Assembly (NCBI GenBank): GCA_030045215.1
Contig: JASIBJ010000016.1
Span: forward strand, 1 to 10,003
Length of the DNA stretch: 10,003 bases
Direction: 5' to 3'
DNA from: Streptosporangiaceae bacterium
Lineage (GTDB): Bacteria > Actinomycetota > Actinomycetes > Streptosporangiales > Streptosporangiaceae
Positions within the stretch are counted from its first letter, which is position 1, and each line of letters begins with the position of its first letter. The translations under genes were made by a program, and so were the position numbers. The notes under the pieces were generated by a model. It was not told the origin of the DNA, did no database searches, and saw nothing but the letters and a program-made list of their open reading frames with translations. Positions 1 through 6,162 of this stretch are shown one piece after another.

Positions 1-108
1 GAGCCCAGCCTCGGCGTCCAGCATTGCCTGCAGCCACGCCACGTCGCCGACGTCGGACTGACCGCGGCCGAAGAGCGCGCCGAAGAGGAGACCCCGGCTA
101 GTCGTCAT
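1..108 (-). CDS. N-terminus of PcaB-like 3-carboxy-cis,cis-muconate cycloisomerase (partial, runs off left edge)
   Basis: Reading leftward from an ATG at 108 gives 36 in-frame codons to the window edge, with no stop. The peptide has LFGALFGRG (residues 8-16) and then AWLQAMLDAEAGL (residues 24-36). The pattern 'LF..LF.RG...D.AWLQAMLDAEA' is typical of the N-terminus of the aspartase/fumarase superfamily branch containing PcaB. PcaB cycloisomerises 3-carboxy-cis,cis-muconate to 4-carboxymuconolactone in the cytosolic protocatechuate branch of the beta-ketoadipate pathway. No catalytic residue lies in this fragment, so adenylosuccinate lyase or another lyase of the superfamily remains possible. 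An ATG at 116 reads only two further codons before a stop, so 108 is the best start. No strong Shine-Dalgarno is visible. The gene diverges from the lysozyme/lectin gene across about 126 bases. Confidence 0.6.
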   Translation of the reverse strand, partial: MTTSRGLLFGALFGRGQSDVGDVAWLQAMLDAEAGL

Positions 109-234
109 GCGCCCATGATCTCGCGCCGCAGGACGCCGGTACCACGCGCGGGCGGCGGGCGTTCGCGCCATGATTGCCCGTGATGCGCCGCAGTCGCCGC
201 AGAGACAAGTCCTGCCCGGCCGAAAGGGGCTGAG

Positions 235-1167
235 TTGCCAGTGCTTCGCCGATCGCTCCCTGCTGGTCTTGCCGTCGCCGCCATCGGGGTCGCGGCCCTC
301 TGCCTGACGGCGCCGGCCTCCGCCGCCGGCCATCCGGACGCAAGGCGTCCGGCGGCGGGCCTCCAGGTCCACCTCACTGGCACCGCCCTGACCACCGCGG
401 CCGCTCAGTGCGCGGCCTGGGCCACCGACGCCGGGTTCGCCAACGACGGCTACATGTCCGGTGCGCTCACCATTGCCGTGGCCGTGGCGCTGCAAGAGTC
501 GGGCTGCAACCCGGCAGCCTGCTTTGACAACACCATCGGTAAGGCCTGCACGCAGAAGACCGAGATCCCCGGCGACAGCATCGACCGTGGCGCCTGGCAG
601 CTCAACAACGAGGCGGCCGGCGCCGTCCCGGACTCCTGTGCCTACTCCGGGCCGTGCGCCGCCAAAGACGCCTACATCAGCGTCTCGAACTTCGGCACGT
701 ACTTCGCCCGCTGGGTGACCTACAGCGACGACGCCTACGCCACCCAGCTGTGGCCGGCCGCGCAGCAGGCAGTGAACGCCTTGCGCCAGGGCACGATCGC
801 CAGCGCGGTGATCGGCACCTGCCTTGGCTTCGCTGCTGACCGCCGGGGAGCCAGCGCCGAGACCGGCAACTGCGGCACGGCCAGCAGCCAGATCTGGCGG
901 CTGGCGGGCGCCACGCTGCGCACGCATGTCGGCCTGTGCCTGGCCGCGACCTCGTCCAGCCGGCCGGCCGGCGTCGCGCTGGCCCGGTGCACCGGCGGCT
1001 CGCTGCAGTCGTGGCAGGTCCGGCCGGATGCCGAGCTGTACAACGCCGGCGCGCGCCTGTGCCTGGATGACCCCGTGGCGGCGTTCAGTGGCGGCGACAA
1101 GCCCGGCGTCGTGCTCAGGACCGCGCCGTGCAGGAACGGGCAGGGTGAGGGCTGGTTCGAGCCCTGA
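235..1167 (+). CDS. Secreted lysozyme-like (SLT-type) protein with C-terminal ricin-B lectin domain
   Basis: This is a 310-residue secreted modular protein. Residues 1-30 form a signal peptide: basic LRRS, a hydrophobic core, then APASA before a probable cleavage. Residues 55-200 look like the lysozyme/transglycosylase fold of actinobacterial muralytic proteins. ALQESGCNP (85-93) carries the likely catalytic Glu88, and RGAWQLNN (118-125) matches the usual G-x-WQIN element. DSCAYSGPCAAKDAY and YFARWVTYSDDAY follow, as in that family. Residues 212-310 form a beta-trefoil ricin-type lectin unit with QIW (219-221) and QSW (258-260) QxW motifs and paired Cys (235/252, 276/299). It probably cleaves peptidoglycan outside the cell while the lectin binds glycan; this is inferred. 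The TTG start at 235 has AAAGGGG at 223-229 five bases upstream. A GTG at 241 is an alternative that removes two residues. Confidence 0.85.
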   Translation: MPVLRRSLPAGLAVAAIGVAALCLTAPASAAGHPDARRPAAGLQVHLTGTALTTAAAQCAAWATDAGFANDGYMSGALTIAVAVALQESGCNPAACFDNTIGKACTQKTEIPGDSIDRGAWQLNNEAAGAVPDSCAYSGPCAAKDAYISVSNFGTYFARWVTYSDDAYATQLWPAAQQAVNALRQGTIASAVIGTCLGFAADRRGASAETGNCGTASSQIWRLAGATLRTHVGLCLAATSSSRPAGVALARCTGGSLQSWQVRPDAELYNAGARLCLDDPVAAFSGGDKPGVVLRTAPCRNGQGEGWFEP

Positions 1168-1182
1168 CCGGGCCGCGTGGGA

Positions 1183-1217
1183 GCCGGCCGACGCCGTCAT
1201 CCGGCGGGGCTGCCGGC
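1183..1217 (+). terminator. Possible hairpin terminator after the lysozyme/lectin gene
   Basis: GCCGGC at 1183-1188 can pair with GCCGGC at 1212-1217. Inside it CGCCG (1192-1196) pairs with CGGCG (1202-1206) around a five-base loop. There is no T-run, which is common for terminators in high-GC actinomycetes. GCCGGC is frequent in DNA of this composition, so the structure may be chance. Confidence 0.3.
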
Positions 1218-1242
1218 CTGTGGCCGATGGCCGTCTCCCGGA

Positions 1243-1248
1243 TATTGT
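1243..1248 (+). promoter_or_regulatory. Putative -10 box (TATTGT) for a leaderless gabT transcript
   Basis: TATTGT matches the TAnnnT -10 pattern and lies 8 bases before the ATG at 1257, which is the spacing expected if transcription starts at or next to the start codon. No good -35 box is seen 16-18 bases upstream, so this rests on the -10 alone. The same geometry recurs before the methyltransferase at 8853. Confidence 0.35.
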
Positions 1249-1256
1249 CTGCAGGT

Positions 1257-2615
1257 ATGAGCATGAATTCCTTCCCGCAGGGCGGGCCGTCGCTGCCGCA
1301 GCAGCGCAAGCTGGTCACCGAGATTCCCGGCCCGAGGTCCAGGGAGCTGCTTGAGCGCAGGCAGCGCAGCGTAGCCCGCGGGCTCAGTCACGTGCTGCCG
1401 GTGTTCGTGGCCGCCGCCGGAGGCGGGGTCGTGGTGGACGTGGACGGGAACTCGCTCATCGACTTCGGCTCGGGTATCGCCGTCACGACCGTCGGCAACA
1501 GCGCCGACCTGGTGGTGGACCGGGTAACCGAGCAGGTGGGCCAGTTCACCCACACCTGCTTCATGGTCGCCCCTTACGCGGGCTACGTGGAGGTCTGCGA
1601 GCAGCTGAACAAGCTGACCCCGGGTGATCACGACAAGCGCTCGGCGCTGTTCAACTCGGGCGCGGAGGCGGTGGAGAACGCCGTCAAGATCGCCCGCCAT
1701 GCCACGGGCCGTGACGCCATCGTCGTCTTCGACCACGCCTATCACGGGCGGACGAACCTGACGATGGCCATGACGGCGAAGAACATGCCCTACAAGGAGG
1801 GCTTCGGACCGTTCGCCGGCGAGGTGTACCGGGTGCCGATGGCCTACCCGTTCCGTTGGCCGGGCGGCCCGGAGAAGTGCGCGGCCGAGGCTCTCGACGT
1901 TATCACCGGCCTCATACACTCCCAGGTCGGCGAGGAGAACGTGGCCGCGGTCGTGATCGAGCCGGTCCAGGGCGAGGGCGGTTTCATCGTCCCGCCTGAC
2001 GGCTTCCTGCCCGGCCTGGCGAGGTTCTGCCGCGCCAACGGCATCGTGTTCATCGCCGACGAGATCCAGTCGGGCTTCTGCCGCACCGGCGACTGGTTCG
2101 CCTGCGATCACGAGCACGTCGTGCCCGACCTGATCACGACGGCCAAGGGCATCGCGGGCGGGCTGCCGCTGGCCGGGGTGACCGGTCGTGCCGAGATGAT
2201 GGACTCCGTGCATCCAGGCGGACTCGGCGGCACCTACGGCGGGAATCCCGTGGCCTGCGCGGCCGCGCTTGGCGCGATCGACACCATGCTGAAGGAAGAC
2301 CTGCCCGCCGCGGCCAGGGTCATCGAGACCCTCATGCTGCCGCGGCTGCAGGCACTCGCTGCGACGCGCCCGGTAATCGGCGATGTCCGCGGCCGCGGCG
2401 CGATGCTCGCGATCGAGCTGGTCAAGCCAGGAACGCTGGAGCCCGACGCCGCCGCGGCGGCCAAGGTCGCCAAGACCTGCCACGCGGAAGGGATGATCAC
2501 CCTCACCTGCGGCACGTACGGCAATGTGCTGCGGTTCCTGCCGCCGCTGGTGATCAGCCAGGCGCTGCTCGACGAGGGGATCTCCATCCTGGAGGGCGCC
2601 TTCGCCCGGTTGTGA
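1257..2615 (+). CDS. gabT: 4-aminobutyrate (GABA)-2-oxoglutarate transaminase
   Basis: This is a class III PLP-dependent aminotransferase of 452 residues from this start, the normal GabT length. It moves the amino group of GABA to 2-oxoglutarate, giving succinic semialdehyde and glutamate in the cytosol. Landmarks from the ATG at 1257 are NSGAEAVENAVKIAR (133-147, PLP phosphate loop), DHAYHGRT (159-166, ring stacking), IEPVQGEGG (234-242), IADEIQSGF (266-274, Asp268 to the PLP nitrogen), TTAKGIAGGLPL (294-305, Schiff-base Lys297) and GGTYGGNP (324-331). The N-terminal LVTEIPGPRSREL is typical of actinobacterial GabT. An ATG at 1227 would add ten residues of poor similarity. An ATG at 1263 is also possible, with AGG at 1253-1255 seven bases before it. 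The gene converges on the ureohydrolase/lactonase cluster, whose first enzyme could supply GABA. Confidence 0.92.
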   Translation: MSMNSFPQGGPSLPQQRKLVTEIPGPRSRELLERRQRSVARGLSHVLPVFVAAAGGGVVVDVDGNSLIDFGSGIAVTTVGNSADLVVDRVTEQVGQFTHTCFMVAPYAGYVEVCEQLNKLTPGDHDKRSALFNSGAEAVENAVKIARHATGRDAIVVFDHAYHGRTNLTMAMTAKNMPYKEGFGPFAGEVYRVPMAYPFRWPGGPEKCAAEALDVITGLIHSQVGEENVAAVVIEPVQGEGGFIVPPDGFLPGLARFCRANGIVFIADEIQSGFCRTGDWFACDHEHVVPDLITTAKGIAGGLPLAGVTGRAEMMDSVHPGGLGGTYGGNPVACAAALGAIDTMLKEDLPAAARVIETLMLPRLQALAATRPVIGDVRGRGAMLAIELVKPGTLEPDAAAAAKVAKTCHAEGMITLTCGTYGNVLRFLPPLVISQALLDEGISILEGAFARL

Positions 2616-2618
2616 CCC

Positions 2619-2640
2619 GGACCGGGCGCCCGCCCGGTCC
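2619..2640. terminator. Perfect 22-base inverted repeat, likely bidirectional terminator
   Basis: GGACCGGGCG (2619-2628) is followed by CC and then its exact reverse complement CGCCCGGTCC (2631-2640). As RNA this would be a 9-bp very GC-rich stem with a 4-base loop. It fills almost all of the 27 bases between two converging stop codons (gabT at 2615 and the SRPBCC gene at 2643). That placement fits a terminator serving both directions. There is no T-run on either side. Confidence 0.7.
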
Positions 2641-2642
2641 TG

Positions 2643-3608
2643 CTAGCCGTCCGCCCCGGCCAGGCGCTCGATCGCAGCCTTGTACCGCTGCGCCGCCGCC
2701 ATCACGGCGGCAGCATGCTCATCGTGGAAGGTGTTGGCTCCGGCCGCAGCCCGGCCGGGCAGGCGCTGGGTGAGCTCTAGCCTCGTGCCAGGAGCGGCCG
2801 GCTCGTGGCGGAAGGTCATCTCGTCAAACGGAGCCGTCACCGAGCGGACGACGCGACCGCCCGGCGAGAGCGCAGCGAGCAGGCTCACCCGCGCCGCGAG
2901 CAGGCCGTCGCGGCGCCGCTGGACGTAAAACCGCATCCCGCCGACCTCGCCCGCGGACGGCGTGCCTGGCACCTGGCCGAAATACACGAAGCTGGCCGGC
3001 TGCAGCACCCGGACCAGCTCGGCAGTGCCGAGAACGCTGCGGACAGTCTCGAGCGGCACGCCGATGTCGACACTGGCCGATGCCTCGGTCGCCGGTCCTG
3101 GCGGCGGGCTTGCGAGGCAGGCCTGCCGCAGCTCCCCTGGCATGCCGTCGCCAGGCCCTGGCCGGCGCCCGTCGGCGATGTCGCGCAGGGCGGCCAGCCA
3201 GCCCTTCAGCTCCCGGTGCAGCTCCGCCTCGGCATGGATCCTGGCCGGCCGGCCGACCGTCCAGGTCGCGGCGATCCGCAGTCTGGTCCCGCGCCGGCCT
3301 GGCTCAACCGAGAGCGCCCAGGTCGCCCGCCCGCCCGCGGTCTGCAGGCAGAGCTGGTGGCCAGGCGTCTCGGCAGTCACCTCCAGGATCTGCGCGTACG
3401 GCCGGGTGTCCCCCGTGGCCAGGTAGAACCGCACCCGGCCCGGCCCCTCCGCGGGCCCGGTCGGCCCGAGCGGATCGGTCAGGTCGAATGTCAGGCAGCC
3501 GCCGGGCCGGGCCGACCACGCCTGCGGGCTGCTCAGCAGCGCCCACGCCACGTCCGGGCCGGCTGACACGCTGGTGGACTGGTCGACGCGTACCGTGGCT
3601 TGCCACAC
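2643..3608 (-). CDS. Tandem SRPBCC (START-like/polyketide cyclase-like) domain protein
   Basis: This 321-residue protein appears to hold two SRPBCC helix-grip domains, at about 1-147 and 175-317, joined by a Pro/Gly-rich linker. The halves share a layout. GRVRFYL (57-63) matches GGMRFYV (223-229), and RRGTRLRIAATW (105-116) matches APGTRLELTQRL (272-283). An internal duplication is therefore likely. Each half ends in a long C-terminal helix, around ELKGWLAAL and AAAQRYKAAIERL. Members bind hydrophobic ligands or act as cyclases or export/maturation factors, and no catalytic signature is visible, so the ligand is unknown. The GTG start at 3608 has GGGGAGGA four bases upstream, a strong ribosome site. 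It begins 21 bases after the lactonase stop, as the last gene of the minus-strand operon. Confidence 0.8.
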   Translation of the reverse strand: MWQATVRVDQSTSVSAGPDVAWALLSSPQAWSARPGGCLTFDLTDPLGPTGPAEGPGRVRFYLATGDTRPYAQILEVTAETPGHQLCLQTAGGRATWALSVEPGRRGTRLRIAATWTVGRPARIHAEAELHRELKGWLAALRDIADGRRPGPGDGMPGELRQACLASPPPGPATEASASVDIGVPLETVRSVLGTAELVRVLQPASFVYFGQVPGTPSAGEVGGMRFYVQRRRDGLLAARVSLLAALSPGGRVVRSVTAPFDEMTFRHEPAAPGTRLELTQRLPGRAAAGANTFHDEHAAAVMAAAQRYKAAIERLAGADG

Positions 3609-3629
3609 GGATCCTCCCCGGGCCGGGCC

Positions 3630-4289
3630 CTAGGAGTGAACGATCTGGCTGCTGTGGCAGAAGTGCACACGGCCGTGAACCGACTGGATCCGCCGGACCG
3701 AAGTACGCCATACCGCCACATTGCTCGCCTGGCCGTCGGGGAGGTCATCGCTGTCGGGGTCCCGGTACTGCCGGGGCGTGTAGGCCGCGTCTCCGATGAG
3801 CAGGTCTGATGTGCCGTCGGCGGCTTCCACCCGCACGGACTGGTGGCCGATCGTGTGGCCGGGCGTGGTGATGACCGACAGGCCAGGCAGTATCTCGGTG
3901 TCACCGTCGAGCAACTCGAACCGCGCCCCCATGAAGTCAAACCAGTCGGCGAGCGTTGGTGACTCACGGCGCGCGCGGTCAAGCTCCGCGCGCTGGACGT
4001 AGAACGCCGCGTGCTTGAACACGGCGTTCTGCCCGCAGTGATCGAAGTGCAGGTGGGTGTTGATGACCAGGCCGATGTCGCCGGGAGTCATGCCCTGCTC
4101 GTCCAGCGCGTCGGCGACCGAGCGGTTGACCACCCGCCAGTCGCTGAGCCACTTCTGCGGGCCGCCGACGCCGGTGTCGACCAGCACGGCTCCGCCGGGA
4201 TAGGTGACCAGGAAGCCATGAACCGGCCACTCGAGACCGTCGACGCCGCGCAGGGTTGCCAGCTGCAGCCGCTTTACCTCTAGCGCCAT
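3630..4289 (-). CDS. Metallo-beta-lactamase-fold lactonase (AHL/gamma-lactone hydrolase, AiiA/AttM-like)
   Basis: This 219-residue single-domain cytosolic MBL-fold hydrolase has no signal peptide. Counting from the ATG at 4289, THLHFDHCGQN (78-88) gives the dinuclear zinc ligands His79, His81, Asp83 and His84. TPGHTIGHQS (142-151) gives His145 and GDAAYT (166-171) gives the bridging Asp167. HFCHSSQ (209-215) supplies the last ligand, His212. Tyr170 sits where AHL lactonases carry the catalytic Tyr. FYVQRAELDRA and EILPGLSVI also resemble AiiA. The family opens acyl-homoserine lactones or gamma-butyrolactone (AttM/BlcC). The true substrate cannot be read here. A GTG at 4334 would add 15 residues. 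I prefer 4289 because GGTGG lies seven bases upstream and the MALEVKRLQL start fits the family. It sits 76 bases after the ureohydrolase and 21 before the SRPBCC gene. Confidence 0.85.
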   Translation of the reverse strand: MALEVKRLQLATLRGVDGLEWPVHGFLVTYPGGAVLVDTGVGGPQKWLSDWRVVNRSVADALDEQGMTPGDIGLVINTHLHFDHCGQNAVFKHAAFYVQRAELDRARRESPTLADWFDFMGARFELLDGDTEILPGLSVITTPGHTIGHQSVRVEAADGTSDLLIGDAAYTPRQYRDPDSDDLPDGQASNVAVWRTSVRRIQSVHGRVHFCHSSQIVHS

Positions 4290-4365
4290 CGGCGCACCAC
4301 CCTCCGGATCGTCAGCCACCAGCCGCGGGCGCACTCAGTCGTAGACCATAGCCGCCAGGCTGAGC

Positions 4366-5343
4366 TCACGACGCCGGCCGGTGCGCCGCGAGCGCGGACA
4401 GCAGCTCATACCCGACATGCGCGGCAGCTATTCCGGTGATCTGTGCATGGTCATACGCCGGGGCGACCTCGACGATGTCGGCCCCGACGAGGTTCAGCGC
4501 GCCGAACGACCGGAGCGCCGCAAGCAGCTCCCGGCTGGACATGCCGCCCGCCTCGGGCGTGCCGGTTCCCGGCGCGTGCGCGGGATCGAGCGCGTCGATA
4601 TCGACCGACACGTACACCGGTCTGCCGCCGACCCGCTCGCGGATGCGCTCGGTCAGCCCGGTGACGCCGATGTGATCAAGCTCCGCCGCCGGGACTGCCT
4701 GGAACCCGAGCGCCGTGTCCTGCGCCAGGTCACCAGCGGTGTAGAGCGAGCCGCGCACTCCGACGTGCAGGCAGCCCGAGCGGTCGATGAGGCCTTCCTC
4801 GGATGCACGGCGGAACGGGGTACCGTGCGTGTAAGCAGCTCCGAAATAGGTGTCCCAGGTATCGAGATGAGCATCGAAGTGCACCACAGCGACCGGGCCA
4901 TGCACAGCGGCGACCGCCCGCAGCAGGGGCAGCGCGATCGTGTGGTCACCGCCGAGGGTTAGCAGGCAGCTGACGCGCTCGAGCAGATTGCGCGCGGCGC
5001 GTTCGATGGTGGCGATGGCCTCGTCGATGCTGAACGGGTTGACGGCGAGGTCGCCAGCATCCGCCACTTGCTGGACCGCGAACGGCGATACGCGCTGAGC
5101 CGGGTTATAGGGCCGCAGGAGCCGGGAGGACTCCCGGATGTGCGCGGGCCCGAACCTGGCTCCGGGCCGGTAGCTGACGCCGGAGTCGAACGGGATGCCG
5201 ACCACGGCCACGTCGGAGCGATCGACCTCGTCGGCACGCGGAAGCCTGGCGAATGTCGCCGGGCCCGTGTACCGGGGTACGACCGTGGCATCCACGGGCC
5301 CGATACTGCCGCCCGCGGTGATCCGCGGATAAGGCTCTGTCAT
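4366..5343 (-). CDS. speB: Ureohydrolase: agmatinase or guanidinobutyrase (arginase family)
   Basis: This 325-residue dimanganese ureohydrolase removes urea from a guanidino compound. Visible motifs are [18 protein letters not shown] (49-66), GGDHT (131-135, metal ligand His134), FDAHLDT (156-162, Asp157, His159, Asp161), HGT (173-175) and [19 protein letters not shown] (246-264, Asp248 and Asp250). Length and motifs match the agmatinase branch, not arginase. Agmatine would give putrescine, and 4-guanidinobutyrate would give GABA directly. The sequence also resembles guanidinobutyrases such as GbuA around RPYN and the [12 protein letters not shown] region, so the symbol speB is provisional. 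The facing gabT would suit either product. The ATG at 5343 has GGTGGAG about five bases upstream. The gene starts 43 bases after the DUF gene, the second member of the apparent operon. Confidence 0.88.
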   Translation of the reverse strand: MTEPYPRITAGGSIGPVDATVVPRYTGPATFARLPRADEVDRSDVAVVGIPFDSGVSYRPGARFGPAHIRESSRLLRPYNPAQRVSPFAVQQVADAGDLAVNPFSIDEAIATIERAARNLLERVSCLLTLGGDHTIALPLLRAVAAVHGPVAVVHFDAHLDTWDTYFGAAYTHGTPFRRASEEGLIDRSGCLHVGVRGSLYTAGDLAQDTALGFQAVPAAELDHIGVTGLTERIRERVGGRPVYVSVDIDALDPAHAPGTGTPEAGGMSSRELLAALRSFGALNLVGADIVEVAPAYDHAQITGIAAAHVGYELLSALAAHRPAS

Positions 5344-5386
5344 CGAGCTCCACCCTCTTGTTCAGTCCGCCAGCTGAGCCCGGAGG

Positions 5387-5989
5387 CTATCTGAGCTGGT
5401 CAGGATGCGAAGCGGCGTTGCGCAACCGCAATCCGCTGAAGCCAACGGTTGACCCCGCGACCCGCCGCCAGAACGGCCAGATAGACGGCGTGATCCGCAG
5501 CTCGATCCGCGCGTCGGCATGCCTGCCCACCAGGTCGTCGACGACTTCCCGCCCGACCGCTTCCACCGGTTCGTCGCAGACCCAGTAGCCGCCGACCTCC
5601 TCATGTGGCCGGAACGCGTGCGCCGGGAACCGGTAGGCATAGAGCCGGCAGGCTTGCATGTGCGCGAGCCAGCCGGACTCCATGACATGGATCCGGTTCG
5701 CGGCGGTCGACCCAAAAAATCGCTCCCGATCCTCGCGGGTGGTGGCCGGCACTGGCCATATGCAACCGCGCGGGCAGTCCCTGGGGAACCAGAACAGCGG
5801 CGCGTGGCGAGTGTCCACTGCCCAGACGAGTGGCCGCGCGTCGGGGTTGGTGGCGGGCACGTGCGGCCGGAACCGGCTCAGCGAAGGATCCTCGCTGAAG
5901 TGCCACAGCGCGAACGGCCCTTCCCCCTCATACGGCGGCGCGGGCTCACGCGCCAGCAGACGCTCGGGGTAATCCGCGGTCATCGCCAT
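5387..5989 (-). CDS. Uncharacterised protein, DUF6886-like
   Basis: This soluble protein of about 200 residues has no signal peptide or membrane segment. It begins, after a short leader, with LWHFSEDPSLSRFRPH (about 28-43 from the ATG at 5989). Then come PLVWAVDTRHAPLFWFPRDCP (about 53-73), IHVMESGWLAHM, RLYAYRFPAHAF and GYWVCDEPVE, ending in FSGLRLRNA. This order of aromatic and His-rich blocks matches what I recall of the DUF6886 family, whose function is unknown to me. The opening 'L.HxSED' block recalls the first motif of ADP-ribosyltransferase-like folds, but that is weak. Three ATGs are possible: 6010, 5989 and 5983. I chose 5989 because GGAAG lies four bases upstream; 5983 is nearly as good. 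It is the first gene of the minus-strand operon, diverging from the sigma factor. Confidence 0.7.
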   Translation of the reverse strand: MAMTADYPERLLAREPAPPYEGEGPFALWHFSEDPSLSRFRPHVPATNPDARPLVWAVDTRHAPLFWFPRDCPRGCIWPVPATTREDRERFFGSTAANRIHVMESGWLAHMQACRLYAYRFPAHAFRPHEEVGGYWVCDEPVEAVGREVVDDLVGRHADARIELRITPSIWPFWRRVAGSTVGFSGLRLRNAASHPDQLR

Positions 5990-6010
5990 GAGTCTTCCAC
6001 GGCCGGACAT

Positions 6011-6107
6011 CGTCCCGGCTGGCGCGGGCGCAGATTCCCGCGCTCCGATTAGTCCGGGCCTTCCGACCCGTCTTGTACTCCGGCGGCGCGACCGGCCGCA
6101 GACCCGC
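6011..6107. promoter_or_regulatory. Divergent promoter region between DUF operon and ECF sigma factor
   Basis: This stretch separates two divergent transcripts and holds no convincing gene. It contains A/T-richer islands: GATTAG at 6047-6052, and TTGTACT at 6073-6079, inside which TGTACT could be a weak -10 box for the plus strand. No matching -35 box is clear. A promoter each way is expected from gene orientation, not proven by motifs. Confidence 0.35.
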
Positions 6108-6121
6108 GGAGGAGGTTGACC

Positions 6122-6160
6122 ATGACGCCCGCAGCCCTACGGTGCACGCTAGCGTGGTGA
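6122..6160 (+). CDS. Candidate 12-residue upstream ORF (leader peptide) before the sigma factor
   Basis: GGAGGAGG at 6108-6115 is the strongest Shine-Dalgarno in the window. Six bases later is an ATG opening a 12-codon ORF, MTPAALRCTLAW, with TGA at 6158-6160. The sigma factor ATG is at 6163, two bases after this stop and in a different frame. This geometry would let ribosomes that finish the short ORF restart on the sigma gene, giving translational coupling. The Shine-Dalgarno is too far (over 40 bases) to serve the sigma start itself, and no start codon in the sigma frame lies at a suitable distance. It could instead be a chance ATG or mark a sequence error. I know of no described peptide with this sequence. 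Confidence 0.45.
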   Translation: MTPAALRCTLAW

Positions 6161-6162
6161 CG

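Noticed and set aside
1197..2483. Long open frame (428 codons) on the minus strand opposite gabT
   Set aside because: It mirrors the strongly supported gabT frame. Its translation is rich in Arg, His, Gly and Ala with no family motif, as expected of antisense frames in 70% G+C DNA.
2805..3799. Plus-strand open frames of about 240-250 codons opposite the SRPBCC and lactonase genes
   Set aside because: They are Arg/Pro/Ala-rich with no motifs. The minus-strand genes there have clear family signatures and good ribosome sites.
4318..4365. CTCAG/CTGAG inverted repeat and a TATGGT box between the ureohydrolase and lactonase genes, considered as a terminator or internal promoter
   Set aside because: The stem is only 5 bp with a loop of about 20 bases, and the -10 match has no -35 partner. 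This is too weak to call.
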